64,000 bases of DNA. Source: Clostridia bacterium. Its GTDB lineage: Bacteria; Bacillota; Clostridia; Christensenellales; Aristaeellaceae. The notes beneath the pieces were generated by a model, which was given only the letters and a program-made list of their open reading frames with translations, had not been told where the DNA came from and made no database searches. Numbering within the stretch: position 1 is the first letter of the stretch; every line of letters starts with the position of its first letter. The position numbers were made by a program, and so were the translations under genes. Positions 52,454-60,183 of the stretch are shown here, one piece after another. The stretch spans positions 1-64,000 of the forward strand of contig JAFUBA010000053.1 in assembly GCA_017460395.1 (NCBI GenBank), in the 5' to 3' direction.

Positions 52454-52987
52454 TTATCCTCGCTCCCCGGCCCTTCTCAGGCATTTGCGCTGTCTGTGCC
52501 GCTCCCTGAGCCTTCCCTCTTTTTCGGGCCACCATGGGTCCTCCAGGGTCAGTCTTTCCCAGAATGCACGGGCATGGTTCGGAATCATAAGATGAATCAT
52601 CTCGTGGAGGAGTACTTCCTCCGCCACATCCGCATCCTCCATCTGAAGAGATGGATGCAGCGTGATGATCCCGCCTTTTGAGCACAGGCCCCACACGCCC
52701 TTTTTTTCTTCAAAGCGGATGCGCGGCACGGGGACCTGCAGCCTTACAGCCAGTCTCTCCGCCATCTCCAGGATAGATAACTCAAACGCCTCCTCCCCGG
52801 GAAAGCCCATGGCAGGCTGCGCCGCATGTCTCATGCCTTCGGCAAAGAGCTCTGCGGCACTCTCCGGACTCCCGAGCGGCACCTGCAGGATCCACAGATA
52901 CTGGTCCTTTTCCCTGAGGCTCAGGGCCGGGGCGTCCCGGACGATGACCGGCCGGATGAGGCGGCGGTCCCACATAAACGACTTCAT
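52454..52987 (-). CDS. Second, divergent YgjP-like zincin (177 aa)
   Basis: The C-terminal part repeats the YgjP pattern: VWGLCSKGGIITLHPSL (98-114), HEMIH (128-132) and third ligand His138 in PNHARAFW. The N-terminal part is shorter and unlike that of the neighbour at 51818-52450. The C-terminus is very basic. The two genes are four bases apart. They look like an old tandem duplication whose products may form a pair; this is inference. No signal peptide or membrane span is seen. Confidence 0.82.
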   Translation of the reverse strand: MKSFMWDRRLIRPVIVRDAPALSLREKDQYLWILQVPLGSPESAAELFAEGMRHAAQPAMGFPGEEAFELSILEMAERLAVRLQVPVPRIRFEEKKGVWGLCSKGGIITLHPSLQMEDADVAEEVLLHEMIHLMIPNHARAFWERLTLEDPWWPEKEGRLRERHRQRKCLRRAGERG

Positions 52988-53084
52988 GATGCCTCCTGGC
53001 GCCTGCTTGGTTTCCCTCGCAGGGCCAGGGCATTATACAGGATTTCCCCGGTTTCTGAAACCAGGATCCGGCCATAAAGGCGCG

Positions 53085-53106
53085 AAAAAAGGAGCCTCGC
53101 GGCCCC
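53085..53106 (-). terminator. Terminator of the pyrR-uraA operon
   Basis: Stem GGGGCC/GGCTCC (one G-U) with GCGA loop, followed by TTTTTT on the minus strand, 32 bp after the uraA stop. Confidence 0.75.
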
Positions 53107-53137
53107 TTCATGGTATTCTGTTTGAAGGCTCTGATGC

Positions 53138-54472
53138 TCAGACCTTGAAGTTCACGGACTGATCGCCCAATTCGCTCTTGCCGAACACATAATCGTTGCC
53201 GGGCAGGATGGCGTTGAGCAGCACGCCCACCAGGGATGCCACGGCCAGGCCGGACAGGGAGATGGTCACAGAACCGATCTGGAAGGCAATGGCGCCGGCA
53301 TCGGAGAAGTTGATGCCAAGGGACAGGGACATGATGAGGGCTGCGATGATGACGTTGCGGCTCTTGGTGAAGTCCACCTGGTTTTCCACGACGTTGCGCA
53401 CGCCGACGGCAGAGATCATGCCGTAGAGGATCAGGGACACGCCGCCGATGGTCGCCGTGGGCATGCACTTGACCAGAGCTGCGAACTTCGGGCAGAAGGA
53501 CAGGACAGCCGCGATGCAGGCAGCAATACGGATGACCCTGGGATCATAGACCTTGGTCAGGGCCAGCACGCCGGTATTTTCGCCATAGGTGGTGTTGGCA
53601 GGGCCGCCGCAGATGGAAGCCAGCGTCGTGGCAAGGCCGTCGCCCAGGAGGGTTTTGTGCAGGCCGGGATTTTCCACGAAGTTTTCACCCACCGTGGAGG
53701 AGATGGCGCATACGTCACCGATGTGCTCCATCATGGTGGCCAGAGCGATCGGCACCATGGCGATGAGAGCGGAGACGATCAGGGATCCGTTGGCTCCGGA
53801 GAAAAGACCCAGGATGGTCTGCTCGCGCTTGAGGGGGAAGCCGATCCAGGCTGCCTCGCGCACTTCGGTGAAATCCACCTGTCCAAGGAGCGCAGCCACC
53901 AGGTAGCTGCCCACGACGCCCAGGAGAATCGGGATGATCTTGATCATGCCCTTGCCCCAGATGTTGCAGACAATGACAATCACGACAGCCAGAAGGGCGA
54001 TCCACCAGTTGGCGGCGCAGTTATTCACAGCACTGGATGCCAGGGTGATGCCGATGCAGATGATAATGGGACCCGTCACGATCGGCGGGAAATACCGCAT
54101 GACCTTGGAAGGTCCGAAGGCACGGAAGAGGAAAGATACCAGCACATAGAGGAGGCCTGCCACGGCCACGCCGAGACATGCATAGGGGATCCAGCCGGTC
54201 CCGGTGACACCGTTTGCCTCCGCAAGCGTCCGAACGGCCGCATAGCCGCCCAGGAATGCAAAGGAGGAGCCCAGGAACGCAGGCACCTTGCCGCCCGTGA
54301 TCCAGTGGAACAGGAGGGTGCCAAGACCCGCCATCAGGAGAGTGGTTGCCACGTCAAGGCCGGTGAGCGTCGGCACCAGGACGGTGGCGCCGAACATGGC
54401 AAAGACATGCTGAATACCCAGAAGCGCCAGTTTCCCTGCAGAAAGATTCTGCCTGTCTGCCTGTTTTCCCAT
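53138..54472 (-). CDS. uraA: Uracil permease (NCS2 family)
   Basis: A 444-residue proton-coupled uracil importer with about 14 membrane helices. ALLGIQHVFAMFGATVLVPTLTGLD opens the NCS2 fold. The paired half-helix regions GSSFAFLGGYA and the SICGGPANTTYGENTGVLALTKV signature (with the proton/substrate residues Glu-Asn) are intact. It follows pyrR by 66 bp, separated by a hairpin without a T-tract at 54519-54545. It belongs to the pyr regulon under the attenuator at 55149-55255. Confidence 0.95.
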   Translation of the reverse strand: MGKQADRQNLSAGKLALLGIQHVFAMFGATVLVPTLTGLDVATTLLMAGLGTLLFHWITGGKVPAFLGSSFAFLGGYAAVRTLAEANGVTGTGWIPYACLGVAVAGLLYVLVSFLFRAFGPSKVMRYFPPIVTGPIIICIGITLASSAVNNCAANWWIALLAVVIVIVCNIWGKGMIKIIPILLGVVGSYLVAALLGQVDFTEVREAAWIGFPLKREQTILGLFSGANGSLIVSALIAMVPIALATMMEHIGDVCAISSTVGENFVENPGLHKTLLGDGLATTLASICGGPANTTYGENTGVLALTKVYDPRVIRIAACIAAVLSFCPKFAALVKCMPTATIGGVSLILYGMISAVGVRNVVENQVDFTKSRNVIIAALIMSLSLGINFSDAGAIAFQIGSVTISLSGLAVASLVGVLLNAILPGNDYVFGKSELGDQSVNFKV

Positions 54473-54538
54473 GAGAAACCTTCCTTTCTTGTATGCACGT
54501 GTTCTACCTTGGAAACCTGGAATGACCGGAAGCCCGGA

Positions 54539-55123
54539 TCATTCCGCTGTATGTAAGGCCGGATCATGCTCCGGCTCATACAGGGCCACTCTGTCCGTCC
54601 CGTCGATCTCCTCCACCTCCACGCCGATGCGCTCCAGGTGTGATGTCGGGACGTTTTTTCCGACAAAATCCGGCCGGATCGGAAGTTCCCGGTGCCCGCG
54701 GTCAATGAGCACCGCCAGGCGGATGCACCCTGCCCTTCCTTCCCGCATGACCGCCTCCATGGCAGCCCGGGCGGTGCGGCCGGTGTAGAGCACGTCATCC
54801 ACCAGAATCACCGTCTTCCCCTCAACATTTTCAGGGAAGAAGCTCCCCTTCACCTTCGGCTGGTCCGAGATCTTCGTCAGGTCATCCCGGTACAGGGAGA
54901 TGTCCACCTCGCCCACGGGGATCCTGACGCCCTCGTACTGCTCGACCAGACGGCTGAGCCTTGTGGCCAGCGGGACGCCCCGCCGCCGGATCCCGACCAG
55001 CATCGCATGTTCCAGGGGCTCGATCTGCTCGATCATCTCGTGTGCAATGCGGGCACAGGCCCTGTGCATGCCCTGACCGTCCATGATCAGTGCCTTCGGC
55101 CTCAGCTCTTCCTTCCCGGTCAT
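54539..55123 (-). CDS. pyrR: PyrR: pyr-operon RNA-binding attenuator and uracil phosphoribosyltransferase
   Basis: A 194-residue bifunctional PyrR. The PRPP-binding motif VILVDDVLYTGRTARAAM is at 105-122, with GIRRRGVPLA (44-53) and DISLYRDDLTK (74-84). PyrR binds a hairpin in pyr leader RNAs when UMP is plentiful and so allows a terminator to form; it also makes UMP from uracil and PRPP. Its own leader carries exactly such a hairpin, so the gene and uraA are autoregulated. GGAGG seven bases before the ATG. Confidence 0.96.
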   Translation of the reverse strand: MTGKEELRPKALIMDGQGMHRACARIAHEMIEQIEPLEHAMLVGIRRRGVPLATRLSRLVEQYEGVRIPVGEVDISLYRDDLTKISDQPKVKGSFFPENVEGKTVILVDDVLYTGRTARAAMEAVMREGRAGCIRLAVLIDRGHRELPIRPDFVGKNVPTSHLERIGVEVEEIDGTDRVALYEPEHDPALHTAE

Positions 55124-55148
55124 ATCCCCGCCTCCAGCCTAACTGCAT

Positions 55149-55181
55149 AAAAAAACACACTTTTCCCCACAAGAAAAAGTG
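55149..55181 (-). terminator. Attenuator terminator in the pyrR leader
   Basis: Minus strand: stem CACTTTTTC / GGAAAAGTG around TTGTGG, followed by seven T, about 26 bp upstream of the pyrR ATG. With the PyrR-binding hairpin upstream it forms a pyr attenuator. Confidence 0.85.
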
Positions 55182-55214
55182 CCCAAAGAATTCACTCGTC
55201 CCGCGGGTATATCC

Positions 55215-55255
55215 CTGCCGGTCTGCTGTTCCTCTCTGGAAACCGCACTGTCCGG
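55215..55255 (-). promoter_or_regulatory. PyrR-binding (anti-antiterminator) RNA hairpin
   Basis: Minus strand 55229-55242 reads TTTCCAGAGAGGAA. The core UCCAGAGAGG equals the conserved PyrR-binding loop (consensus ARUCCNGNGAGGYU), and the flanking UU/AA pairs replace AR/YU while keeping base pairing. GC-rich arms (CCGG...CCGG) close the hairpin. High UMP would favour this hairpin and termination at 55149-55181. Confidence 0.85.
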
Positions 55256-55279
55256 CGCGCTTCTGAATCCCTGCGCGAG

Positions 55280-55308
55280 AGAATATCACAACCCTGCTTC
55301 CTTGTAAA
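55280..55308 (-). promoter_or_regulatory. Promoter of the pyrR-uraA operon
   Basis: Minus strand: -35 TTTACA (55303-55308), 17-bp spacer, TGA-extended -10 TATTCT (55280-55285). The transcript would begin about 20-30 nt before the PyrR-binding hairpin. Confidence 0.75.
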
Positions 55309-55387
55309 GACAGGCCGTTTATACCAGGCATTGTCCGTATCGCGCATGCCTGCCGGCCATTTTGCGCGCCCTGACATGTTTTTGTCC

Positions 55388-55412
55388 GATCTGGTAAAAA
55401 TTCTATCAGATC
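55388..55412 (+). promoter_or_regulatory. Candidate operator upstream of the GntR gene
   Basis: Near-perfect inverted repeat GATCTGGTA - 7 bases - TATCAGATC (one mismatch) lies 6 bp upstream of the -35 box. The TGGTA/TATCA core resembles FCD-type GntR operators, so autoregulation is plausible. Confidence 0.45.
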
Positions 55413-55418
55413 ATCATC

Positions 55419-55447
55419 TTGACACCTGGCACGATTCTGTCTACCAT
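55419..55447 (+). promoter_or_regulatory. Promoter of the gntR-PHP-pepF operon
   Basis: Plus strand: perfect -35 TTGACA (55419-55424), 17-bp spacer, -10 TACCAT (55442-55447). It leaves a ~120-nt leader to the ATG at 55575. The remaining intergenic sequence 55309-55574 shows nothing else clear. Confidence 0.65.
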
Positions 55448-55574
55448 TTGTATCCGAAAAACAATAAAAAGACATTGTGGCGATATTTTGAGGTCCAGCG
55501 CAGATCGCTGCAGTGCAGAGGAAGTCACCGGAGCCCCGGCTCCCATCCGGCTTCGTCATTAAGGAAGCGATTGT

Positions 55575-56264
55575 ATGCCGCAGATTACATTTCAACCCAT
55601 GCTGGAAAGCCGTCCTATCCGGGACATCGCCTACGAAGTGCTCAAGCACGCCATTCTCACCTCTCAGATCCCCGCGGGATCCAGGATCGTGGAGACAGAA
55701 TACGCCAATCAGCTGCACATCAGCCGCACGCCCCTGCGCGAGGCGCTGAGAAAGCTGGAAAAGGATGGCCTGGTGGAATACCAGATGCGCCGGGGCGTTG
55801 TGGTCCGCGCCTTCACCATCGATGACGTGGAGGAGATCTATACGATCCGAAATGCCATGGAGATGCTGACACTACCTGCCATCATTGAGAAAGCCACACC
55901 CGAGGACCTGGCCTCATTGCGCCACAAGCTGCACGACATGGACACCCTGATCGCAGCCGGCGACGTGGAGACTCTCTCCCCGCTCACCCGATCCTTCCAC
56001 AGCCAGCTGACCAGCATCTGTGCCCAGAACAGGATCCTGCGCGTCATCGAGAGCCAGGATGAGTTCATCACCCGGTTCTCCTCCATGGCGATCCGGATCG
56101 TGCCGGACCTGGCCAAATCGCACCAGGAGCACTATGAGCTTGTGGACCTGGTGGAGAAAAAGGACCTGGAGGGCTTCCGCAGGCTGATGGAACATCATAT
56201 TGATGACAGCAAGCAGTGCTGTCTCAGGGCCCTTGAAGCCCAGCAGAAGGAGTATCGTCTGTAA
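55575..56264 (+). CDS. GntR family transcriptional regulator (FadR/FCD subfamily)
   Basis: A 229-residue regulator. The winged helix-turn-helix is at about 14-78 with IAYEVLKHAIL, GSRIVETEYANQLHISRTPLREALRKLEKDGLV. The FCD ligand domain (about 88-215) is all-helical with the metal-ligand pattern of Asp/His residues (SFHSQL, HHIDDS). FCD regulators commonly respond to sugar acids or other carboxylates. The ligand here is unknown; kduI/kduD 4 kb away make sugar-acid control of pectin genes one possibility. Its stop overlaps the ATG of the PHP gene (TAATG). Confidence 0.93.
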   Translation: MPQITFQPMLESRPIRDIAYEVLKHAILTSQIPAGSRIVETEYANQLHISRTPLREALRKLEKDGLVEYQMRRGVVVRAFTIDDVEEIYTIRNAMEMLTLPAIIEKATPEDLASLRHKLHDMDTLIAAGDVETLSPLTRSFHSQLTSICAQNRILRVIESQDEFITRFSSMAIRIVPDLAKSHQEHYELVDLVEKKDLEGFRRLMEHHIDDSKQCCLRALEAQQKEYRL

Positions 56265-57064
56265 TGCTATTTCCTGCAAACTACCATACCCATACGACAA
56301 GGTGCCACCACGCTGTGGGCGATGACCGCGACTATGTGGAGGCAGCCATCCGGGCGGGATACAGGATCCTTGGTTTTTCGGATCATGTACCCTTCCCCTT
56401 TGCCTCAGGCTACGTCAGCGGCATGCGCATGCACGTGGATGAGCTCCCGGGCTATCTCGCCTCCCTGAAGGGACTGCGGGAGGAATACGCAGACCGCCTG
56501 AAGATCCACATCGGCTTTGAGGCAGAATACTTTCCCCGGTATCTCGACCACCTCAGGCGCATGCAGGACATGGGCGTAGAATACTACATCCTCGGCCAGC
56601 ACTGGATGGACAGCGAGGAGGACCACCCGTCATCTGCAGACGCCTGCAGAGAGGATGACGGCGTCCTCAGGTATGCCGAGGGTGTGGTCCGTGCCATGGA
56701 AACAGGGCTGTATTCCTATGTCTGTCATCCGGATATCCTCATGCGCTTCCGCAGGGAGGAGGACTTCACCCCCGCCTGCGAGGAAGCGACGGACATGATC
56801 TGCGAGGCCGCCATACGGCTGAACATTCCCCTTGAGTATAATCTCCTGGGCCTTCGGGACCGTCTGGACGGCCACGGTCGTGGCTATCCCTCCCCCGCTT
56901 TCTGGGCCCACGCTTCCCGCCACCCGATACCGGTGATCATCGGTGTCGATGCCCACGATCCGGCGCGGCTTCTGGATGAGGATACCAAGGCGTTCGCAGA
57001 GAAAGATCTGTCCGGCCTTGGATTCAGAATCACGCGGCTCCTGCCCATGGATGAGGAAACCTGA
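56264..57064 (+). CDS. PHP-family phosphoesterase, histidinol-phosphatase-like
   Basis: A 266-residue PHP-domain protein. Metal ligands are seen in NYHTHTTRCHH (residues 6-16), GFSDHVPF, the Glu of GFEAEYF, GQHWM, CHPDI and the final GVDAHDP, the complete set for a trinuclear site. The layout matches HisK-type histidinol-phosphatases, but such domains also hydrolyse other phosphoesters. There are no other his genes around. Translation is coupled to the GntR gene by a TAATG overlap. Confidence 0.88.
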   Translation: MLFPANYHTHTTRCHHAVGDDRDYVEAAIRAGYRILGFSDHVPFPFASGYVSGMRMHVDELPGYLASLKGLREEYADRLKIHIGFEAEYFPRYLDHLRRMQDMGVEYYILGQHWMDSEEDHPSSADACREDDGVLRYAEGVVRAMETGLYSYVCHPDILMRFRREEDFTPACEEATDMICEAAIRLNIPLEYNLLGLRDRLDGHGRGYPSPAFWAHASRHPIPVIIGVDAHDPARLLDEDTKAFAEKDLSGLGFRITRLLPMDEET

Positions 57065-57134
57065 TATCGGTCCTGTGACACATGTCACAGGCATTTCTTT
57101 TGCAGATGAAATTCAAAAAACTGGAGGAACGCGT

Positions 57135-58901
57135 ATGCAGACAAACACTCAAAGCGGCAGATGGGACCTTTCCTGCCTCTATGACTCCTTCGAGGACCCG
57201 CGCTTTCAGGCAGATCTCGACCATCTGCCCGAGGTGATCGGGGCAGGCCGGGAGGCGCTGTCTGAGGATTTGCCCGACAGGGAGAAACTGGAAAAACTCG
57301 TCACACTCTCTGAGGATCTCTCCCGCCTCATGGAAAAGCTCTTCAGCTTCTGCCAGATGCGACTGGCCGTCGATGCCACCGACACGCAGGCCCAGCGGCA
57401 GCTGGACAAGATCATCCCCTTTTCCAACGATGCACAGATGCTCTCCTCTGCCCTGGTGAGATACGCAGGCAACCTCGAGAACCTGGAGGAGCTGATCGCC
57501 GCCTCCCCGCTGCTTTCTTCCGTTGGCTTTGCCCTTCGCGAGATGAAAGCGGAAGCGGCGCATGCGCTGCCGGAGGCCATCGAGCCCTGGATGCTCAAGA
57601 TGAGCCTTTCCGGCGGCTATGCCTTCAGCCAGCTGCGGGACAAGCTGGACTCCACGCACCTGGTGGACTACCGTGGTCATCAGCTCCCTCTCTCCGCCGT
57701 CCGCGGTCTTGCATATGACCCGGATCCGGACGTCCGCCGTGACGCATATGAGGCCGAGATCGCATCCTATGCCAGGATGGATCTTCCCATGAGCTACTGC
57801 CTCAACAGCATCAAGATGGAAGCCAGAACACTGGCTGAGGCTCGGGGCTACGACTCCGTCCTGGACATGACCCTCGCCCAGTCGCGCATGGATCAGGAAA
57901 CCCTGGATGCTCTCTGGACAGCTGTCCGGGAATACCTCCCGGACTTCCGGCGCTATCTTCGCACGAAGGCGGAGCTCCTGGGCCATAAAAACGGTCTTCC
58001 CTTCTATGACCTGTTTGCCCCTGTGGGAAACAGCCACAGGCAGTATACGGCGGAGGAAGCCAGGGAGAAGCTGCTGCTTGAGATGGGCAAGTTCACGCCC
58101 GACATGGCGGACTTCATGGACCACGCCTTCAAAAACGCCTGGATCGACATGTTCCCCCGTCCCGGCAAGACCGGTGGTGCCTTCTGCTCCCCCGTCCACT
58201 GCATGGACCGGTCGCTGGTCATGACCAATTTCCAGGGAAGCTTCTCCGACGTGTCCACCCTGGCCCACGAGCTGGGGCATGCCTGGCACAACCGCTGCCT
58301 CGCCGGTCTTCCCTATCTGATGATCGATACCCCCATGCCTCTGGCCGAGACCGCCTCCATCTTCAATGAGACCATGCTGTCCCACCAGGTGCTGAAGTCC
58401 TGCTCGAAGGAGGAGGAACTGACGCTTCTGGAAAGCGGGCTCATGGAGGCCACACAGACCGTTGTGGATATTTACAGCCGGTTCCTGTTTGAAAAGGAAG
58501 TCGTGGATACGCGGGCCGATCACGCAATGAGCGTAGATGAGCTGAAGGACGCCATGCTGCGCGCACAGGACGAGAGCTACGGGGACGGTCTTGATCCCAA
58601 TTTCCGTCATCCCTACATGTGGGCCTGCAAGAGCCACTACTATTCCTCTGACCTGAACTTCTACAACTTCCCCTATGCCTTCGGCCTCCTCTTCGGAAAG
58701 GGCGTCTTCGCGCAGTACCTGAAGGAAGGCGCGGACTTCGTGCCAAAGTACTGCAGTCTCCTTCGCTCCTGTGGCAGCGACACCGTGGCAGGCGTGGCCG
58801 CGAGTGTCGGCATCGACGTGAGAAGTGCAGATTTCTGGCGCTCCTCCCTCGAGGTCATCCGCAGGGACATCGATCGTTTCTGCGAGCTTGCAAAATCATA
58901 A
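57135..58901 (+). CDS. pepF: Oligoendopeptidase F (M3 family)
   Basis: A 588-residue zinc peptidase that cuts peptides of roughly 7-17 residues in the cytoplasm. The zinc site is LAHELGHAWHN with the downstream glutamate in AETASIFNETML. The N-terminal W-D-L-S-x-L-Y start (residues 9-15) is typical of PepF. TGGAGG seven bases upstream fixes ATG 57135; an open reading from 56943 overlaps the PHP gene in another frame. Third gene of the GntR-led group, 70 bp after the PHP gene, with an excellent terminator behind it. Confidence 0.95.
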   Translation: MQTNTQSGRWDLSCLYDSFEDPRFQADLDHLPEVIGAGREALSEDLPDREKLEKLVTLSEDLSRLMEKLFSFCQMRLAVDATDTQAQRQLDKIIPFSNDAQMLSSALVRYAGNLENLEELIAASPLLSSVGFALREMKAEAAHALPEAIEPWMLKMSLSGGYAFSQLRDKLDSTHLVDYRGHQLPLSAVRGLAYDPDPDVRRDAYEAEIASYARMDLPMSYCLNSIKMEARTLAEARGYDSVLDMTLAQSRMDQETLDALWTAVREYLPDFRRYLRTKAELLGHKNGLPFYDLFAPVGNSHRQYTAEEAREKLLLEMGKFTPDMADFMDHAFKNAWIDMFPRPGKTGGAFCSPVHCMDRSLVMTNFQGSFSDVSTLAHELGHAWHNRCLAGLPYLMIDTPMPLAETASIFNETMLSHQVLKSCSKEEELTLLESGLMEATQTVVDIYSRFLFEKEVVDTRADHAMSVDELKDAMLRAQDESYGDGLDPNFRHPYMWACKSHYYSSDLNFYNFPYAFGLLFGKGVFAQYLKEGADFVPKYCSLLRSCGSDTVAGVAASVGIDVRSADFWRSSLEVIRRDIDRFCELAKS

Positions 58902-58911
58902 ACAGCATAAG

Positions 58912-58952
58912 TCCAAAAGAAGCGCTGCTCAAAGCAGCGCTTCTTTTGGATT
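58912..58952. terminator. Terminator of pepF
   Basis: An about 17-bp perfect stem (TCCAAAAGAAGCGCTGCT and its complement) with a short loop, followed by T-rich sequence. It lies 10 bp after the pepF stop and would also stop leftward transcription. Confidence 0.9.
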
Positions 58953-58989
58953 TAAAAAAAGCCCGGGAAAGCACAGCTTTTCCGAGCAT
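58953..58989 (-). terminator. Terminator of secG
   Basis: Twelve-base stem GCTCGGAAAAGC/GCTTTCCCGGGC (with G-U/mismatch) followed by seven T on the minus strand, 31 bp after the secG stop. Confidence 0.75.
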
Positions 58990-59019
58990 GTTTTCGAAGT
59001 GTCAGACGCTTTTTGTGTC

Positions 59020-59247
59020 TTATCCGATGATCCAGAGGATCAGAGAAAGCACCACGAAAGCAGCAGCAGAGATCTTGGTGCCAAGCTCCAGCTTGGATTC
59101 CACGGCCGCTGCCTTGGTCTTATTCATGTTGGCTGTCACTTCACCGGCGATAGCACCCAGTCCCTTGGCGTTGCTGCTCTGCAGGAGCACCGTCACGATC
59201 ATGAACAGGGAGCACAGAATCACCAGAATGGAAAGAACTAAGGTCAT
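59020..59247 (-). CDS. secG: Preprotein translocase subunit SecG
   Basis: A 75-residue protein with two membrane helices (about 3-22 and 57-74) around a cytoplasmic loop containing VLLQSSNAKGLGAI, the SecG signature. It assists SecYE during protein export. It has its own promoter and terminator; the usual neighbour rnr (RNase R) is not adjacent. Confidence 0.92.
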   Translation of the reverse strand: MTLVLSILVILCSLFMIVTVLLQSSNAKGLGAIAGEVTANMNKTKAAAVESKLELGTKISAAAFVVLSLILWIIG

Positions 59248-59279
59248 GAGAAATACCCTCCTTCAGAATACCGCGGGGA

Positions 59280-59308
59280 ATGATAGCACATGAAAATAAA
59301 ATGTGCAA
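59280..59308 (-). promoter_or_regulatory. Promoter of secG
   Basis: Minus strand: -35 TTGCAC (59303-59308), 17-bp spacer, -10 TATCAT (59280-59285), about 35 bp upstream of the ATG. Confidence 0.75.
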
Positions 59309-59338
59309 TGCCCCGGGCACAGGACGTGATGCAAAAAC

Positions 59339-60133
59339 TCAGGGCTGCTTGCCGATATAGGCCAGGATGCCGCCATCCACATAGAGGATGTGGCCGTTCA
59401 CAAAGTTGGACGCATCGCTTGCCAGGAATACGGCAGGGCCGCCCAGGTCTTCGGCCTCGCCCCAGCGTCCGGCCGGGGTCTTGGCGCGGATGAAGGAGTC
59501 AAAGGGATGCATGGAGCCGTCGGGCTGCTTCTCGCGCAGGGGTGCGGTCTGGGGCGTGGCGATGTAGCCGGGTCCGATGCCGTTGCACTGGATGTTGTAC
59601 TCGCCATACTCGGAGGCGATGTTCTTGGTCAGCATCTTCAGGCCGCCCTTGGCTGCAGCATAGGCGGACACGGTCTCGCGGCCCAGCTCGCTCATCATGG
59701 AGCAGATGTTGATGATCTTGCCATGGCCCTTCTTGATCATGGAGGGGATCACTGCCTTGGACACGATGAACGGCGCGTTCAGGTCCACATCCACCACCTG
59801 GCGGAACTGCTCAGCGGTCATCTCGACCATCGGGATGCGCTTGATGATGCCCGCATTGTTGACCAGAATGTCGACCACGCCGACTTCCTCTTCAATCTTT
59901 GCCACCATCTCCTGGACCTGAGCTTCATTGGTCACATCGCACACGTAGCCGTGGGCCTTGATGCCCTTCTCCTCGTATGCCTTGATGCCCAGCTGGACCT
60001 TCTCGTCGTTGATGTCATTGAATACGATGGTGGCACCTGCCTCATGCAGGGCGCTTGCAATGGCAAAGCCGATGCCGTAGCTGGCGCCGGTGACGAGGGC
60101 AACCTTGCCTTCAAGAGAAAAAAGCTGACTCAT
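59339..60133 (-). CDS. kduD: 2-dehydro-3-deoxy-D-gluconate 5-dehydrogenase (KduD)
   Basis: A 264-residue short-chain dehydrogenase. TGASYGIG (15-22) binds the nucleotide, NNAG follows, and the catalytic Ser...Tyr-x-x-x-Lys is in the SAYAAAKGG region. The C-terminal NGHILYVDGG is typical. Sequence and gene order (50 bp after kduI) identify it as KduD, which reduces 2,5-diketo-3-deoxygluconate made by KduI to 2-keto-3-deoxygluconate (KDG) in pectin breakdown. Close relatives annotated as gluconate 5-dehydrogenase cannot be excluded by sequence alone. Confidence 0.92.
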   Translation of the reverse strand: MSQLFSLEGKVALVTGASYGIGFAIASALHEAGATIVFNDINDEKVQLGIKAYEEKGIKAHGYVCDVTNEAQVQEMVAKIEEEVGVVDILVNNAGIIKRIPMVEMTAEQFRQVVDVDLNAPFIVSKAVIPSMIKKGHGKIINICSMMSELGRETVSAYAAAKGGLKMLTKNIASEYGEYNIQCNGIGPGYIATPQTAPLREKQPDGSMHPFDSFIRAKTPAGRWGEAEDLGGPAVFLASDASNFVNGHILYVDGGILAYIGKQP

Positions 60134-60183
60134 AATGGGTTCCTCCTGTCAAAAGATGTCTTGAATAGAAAACGTGCCCGCTC

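Noticed and set aside
54519-54545. Second attenuator between pyrR and uraA
   Set aside because: The hairpin overlaps the pyrR stop but has no T-tract on the minus strand and no second PyrR-binding loop.
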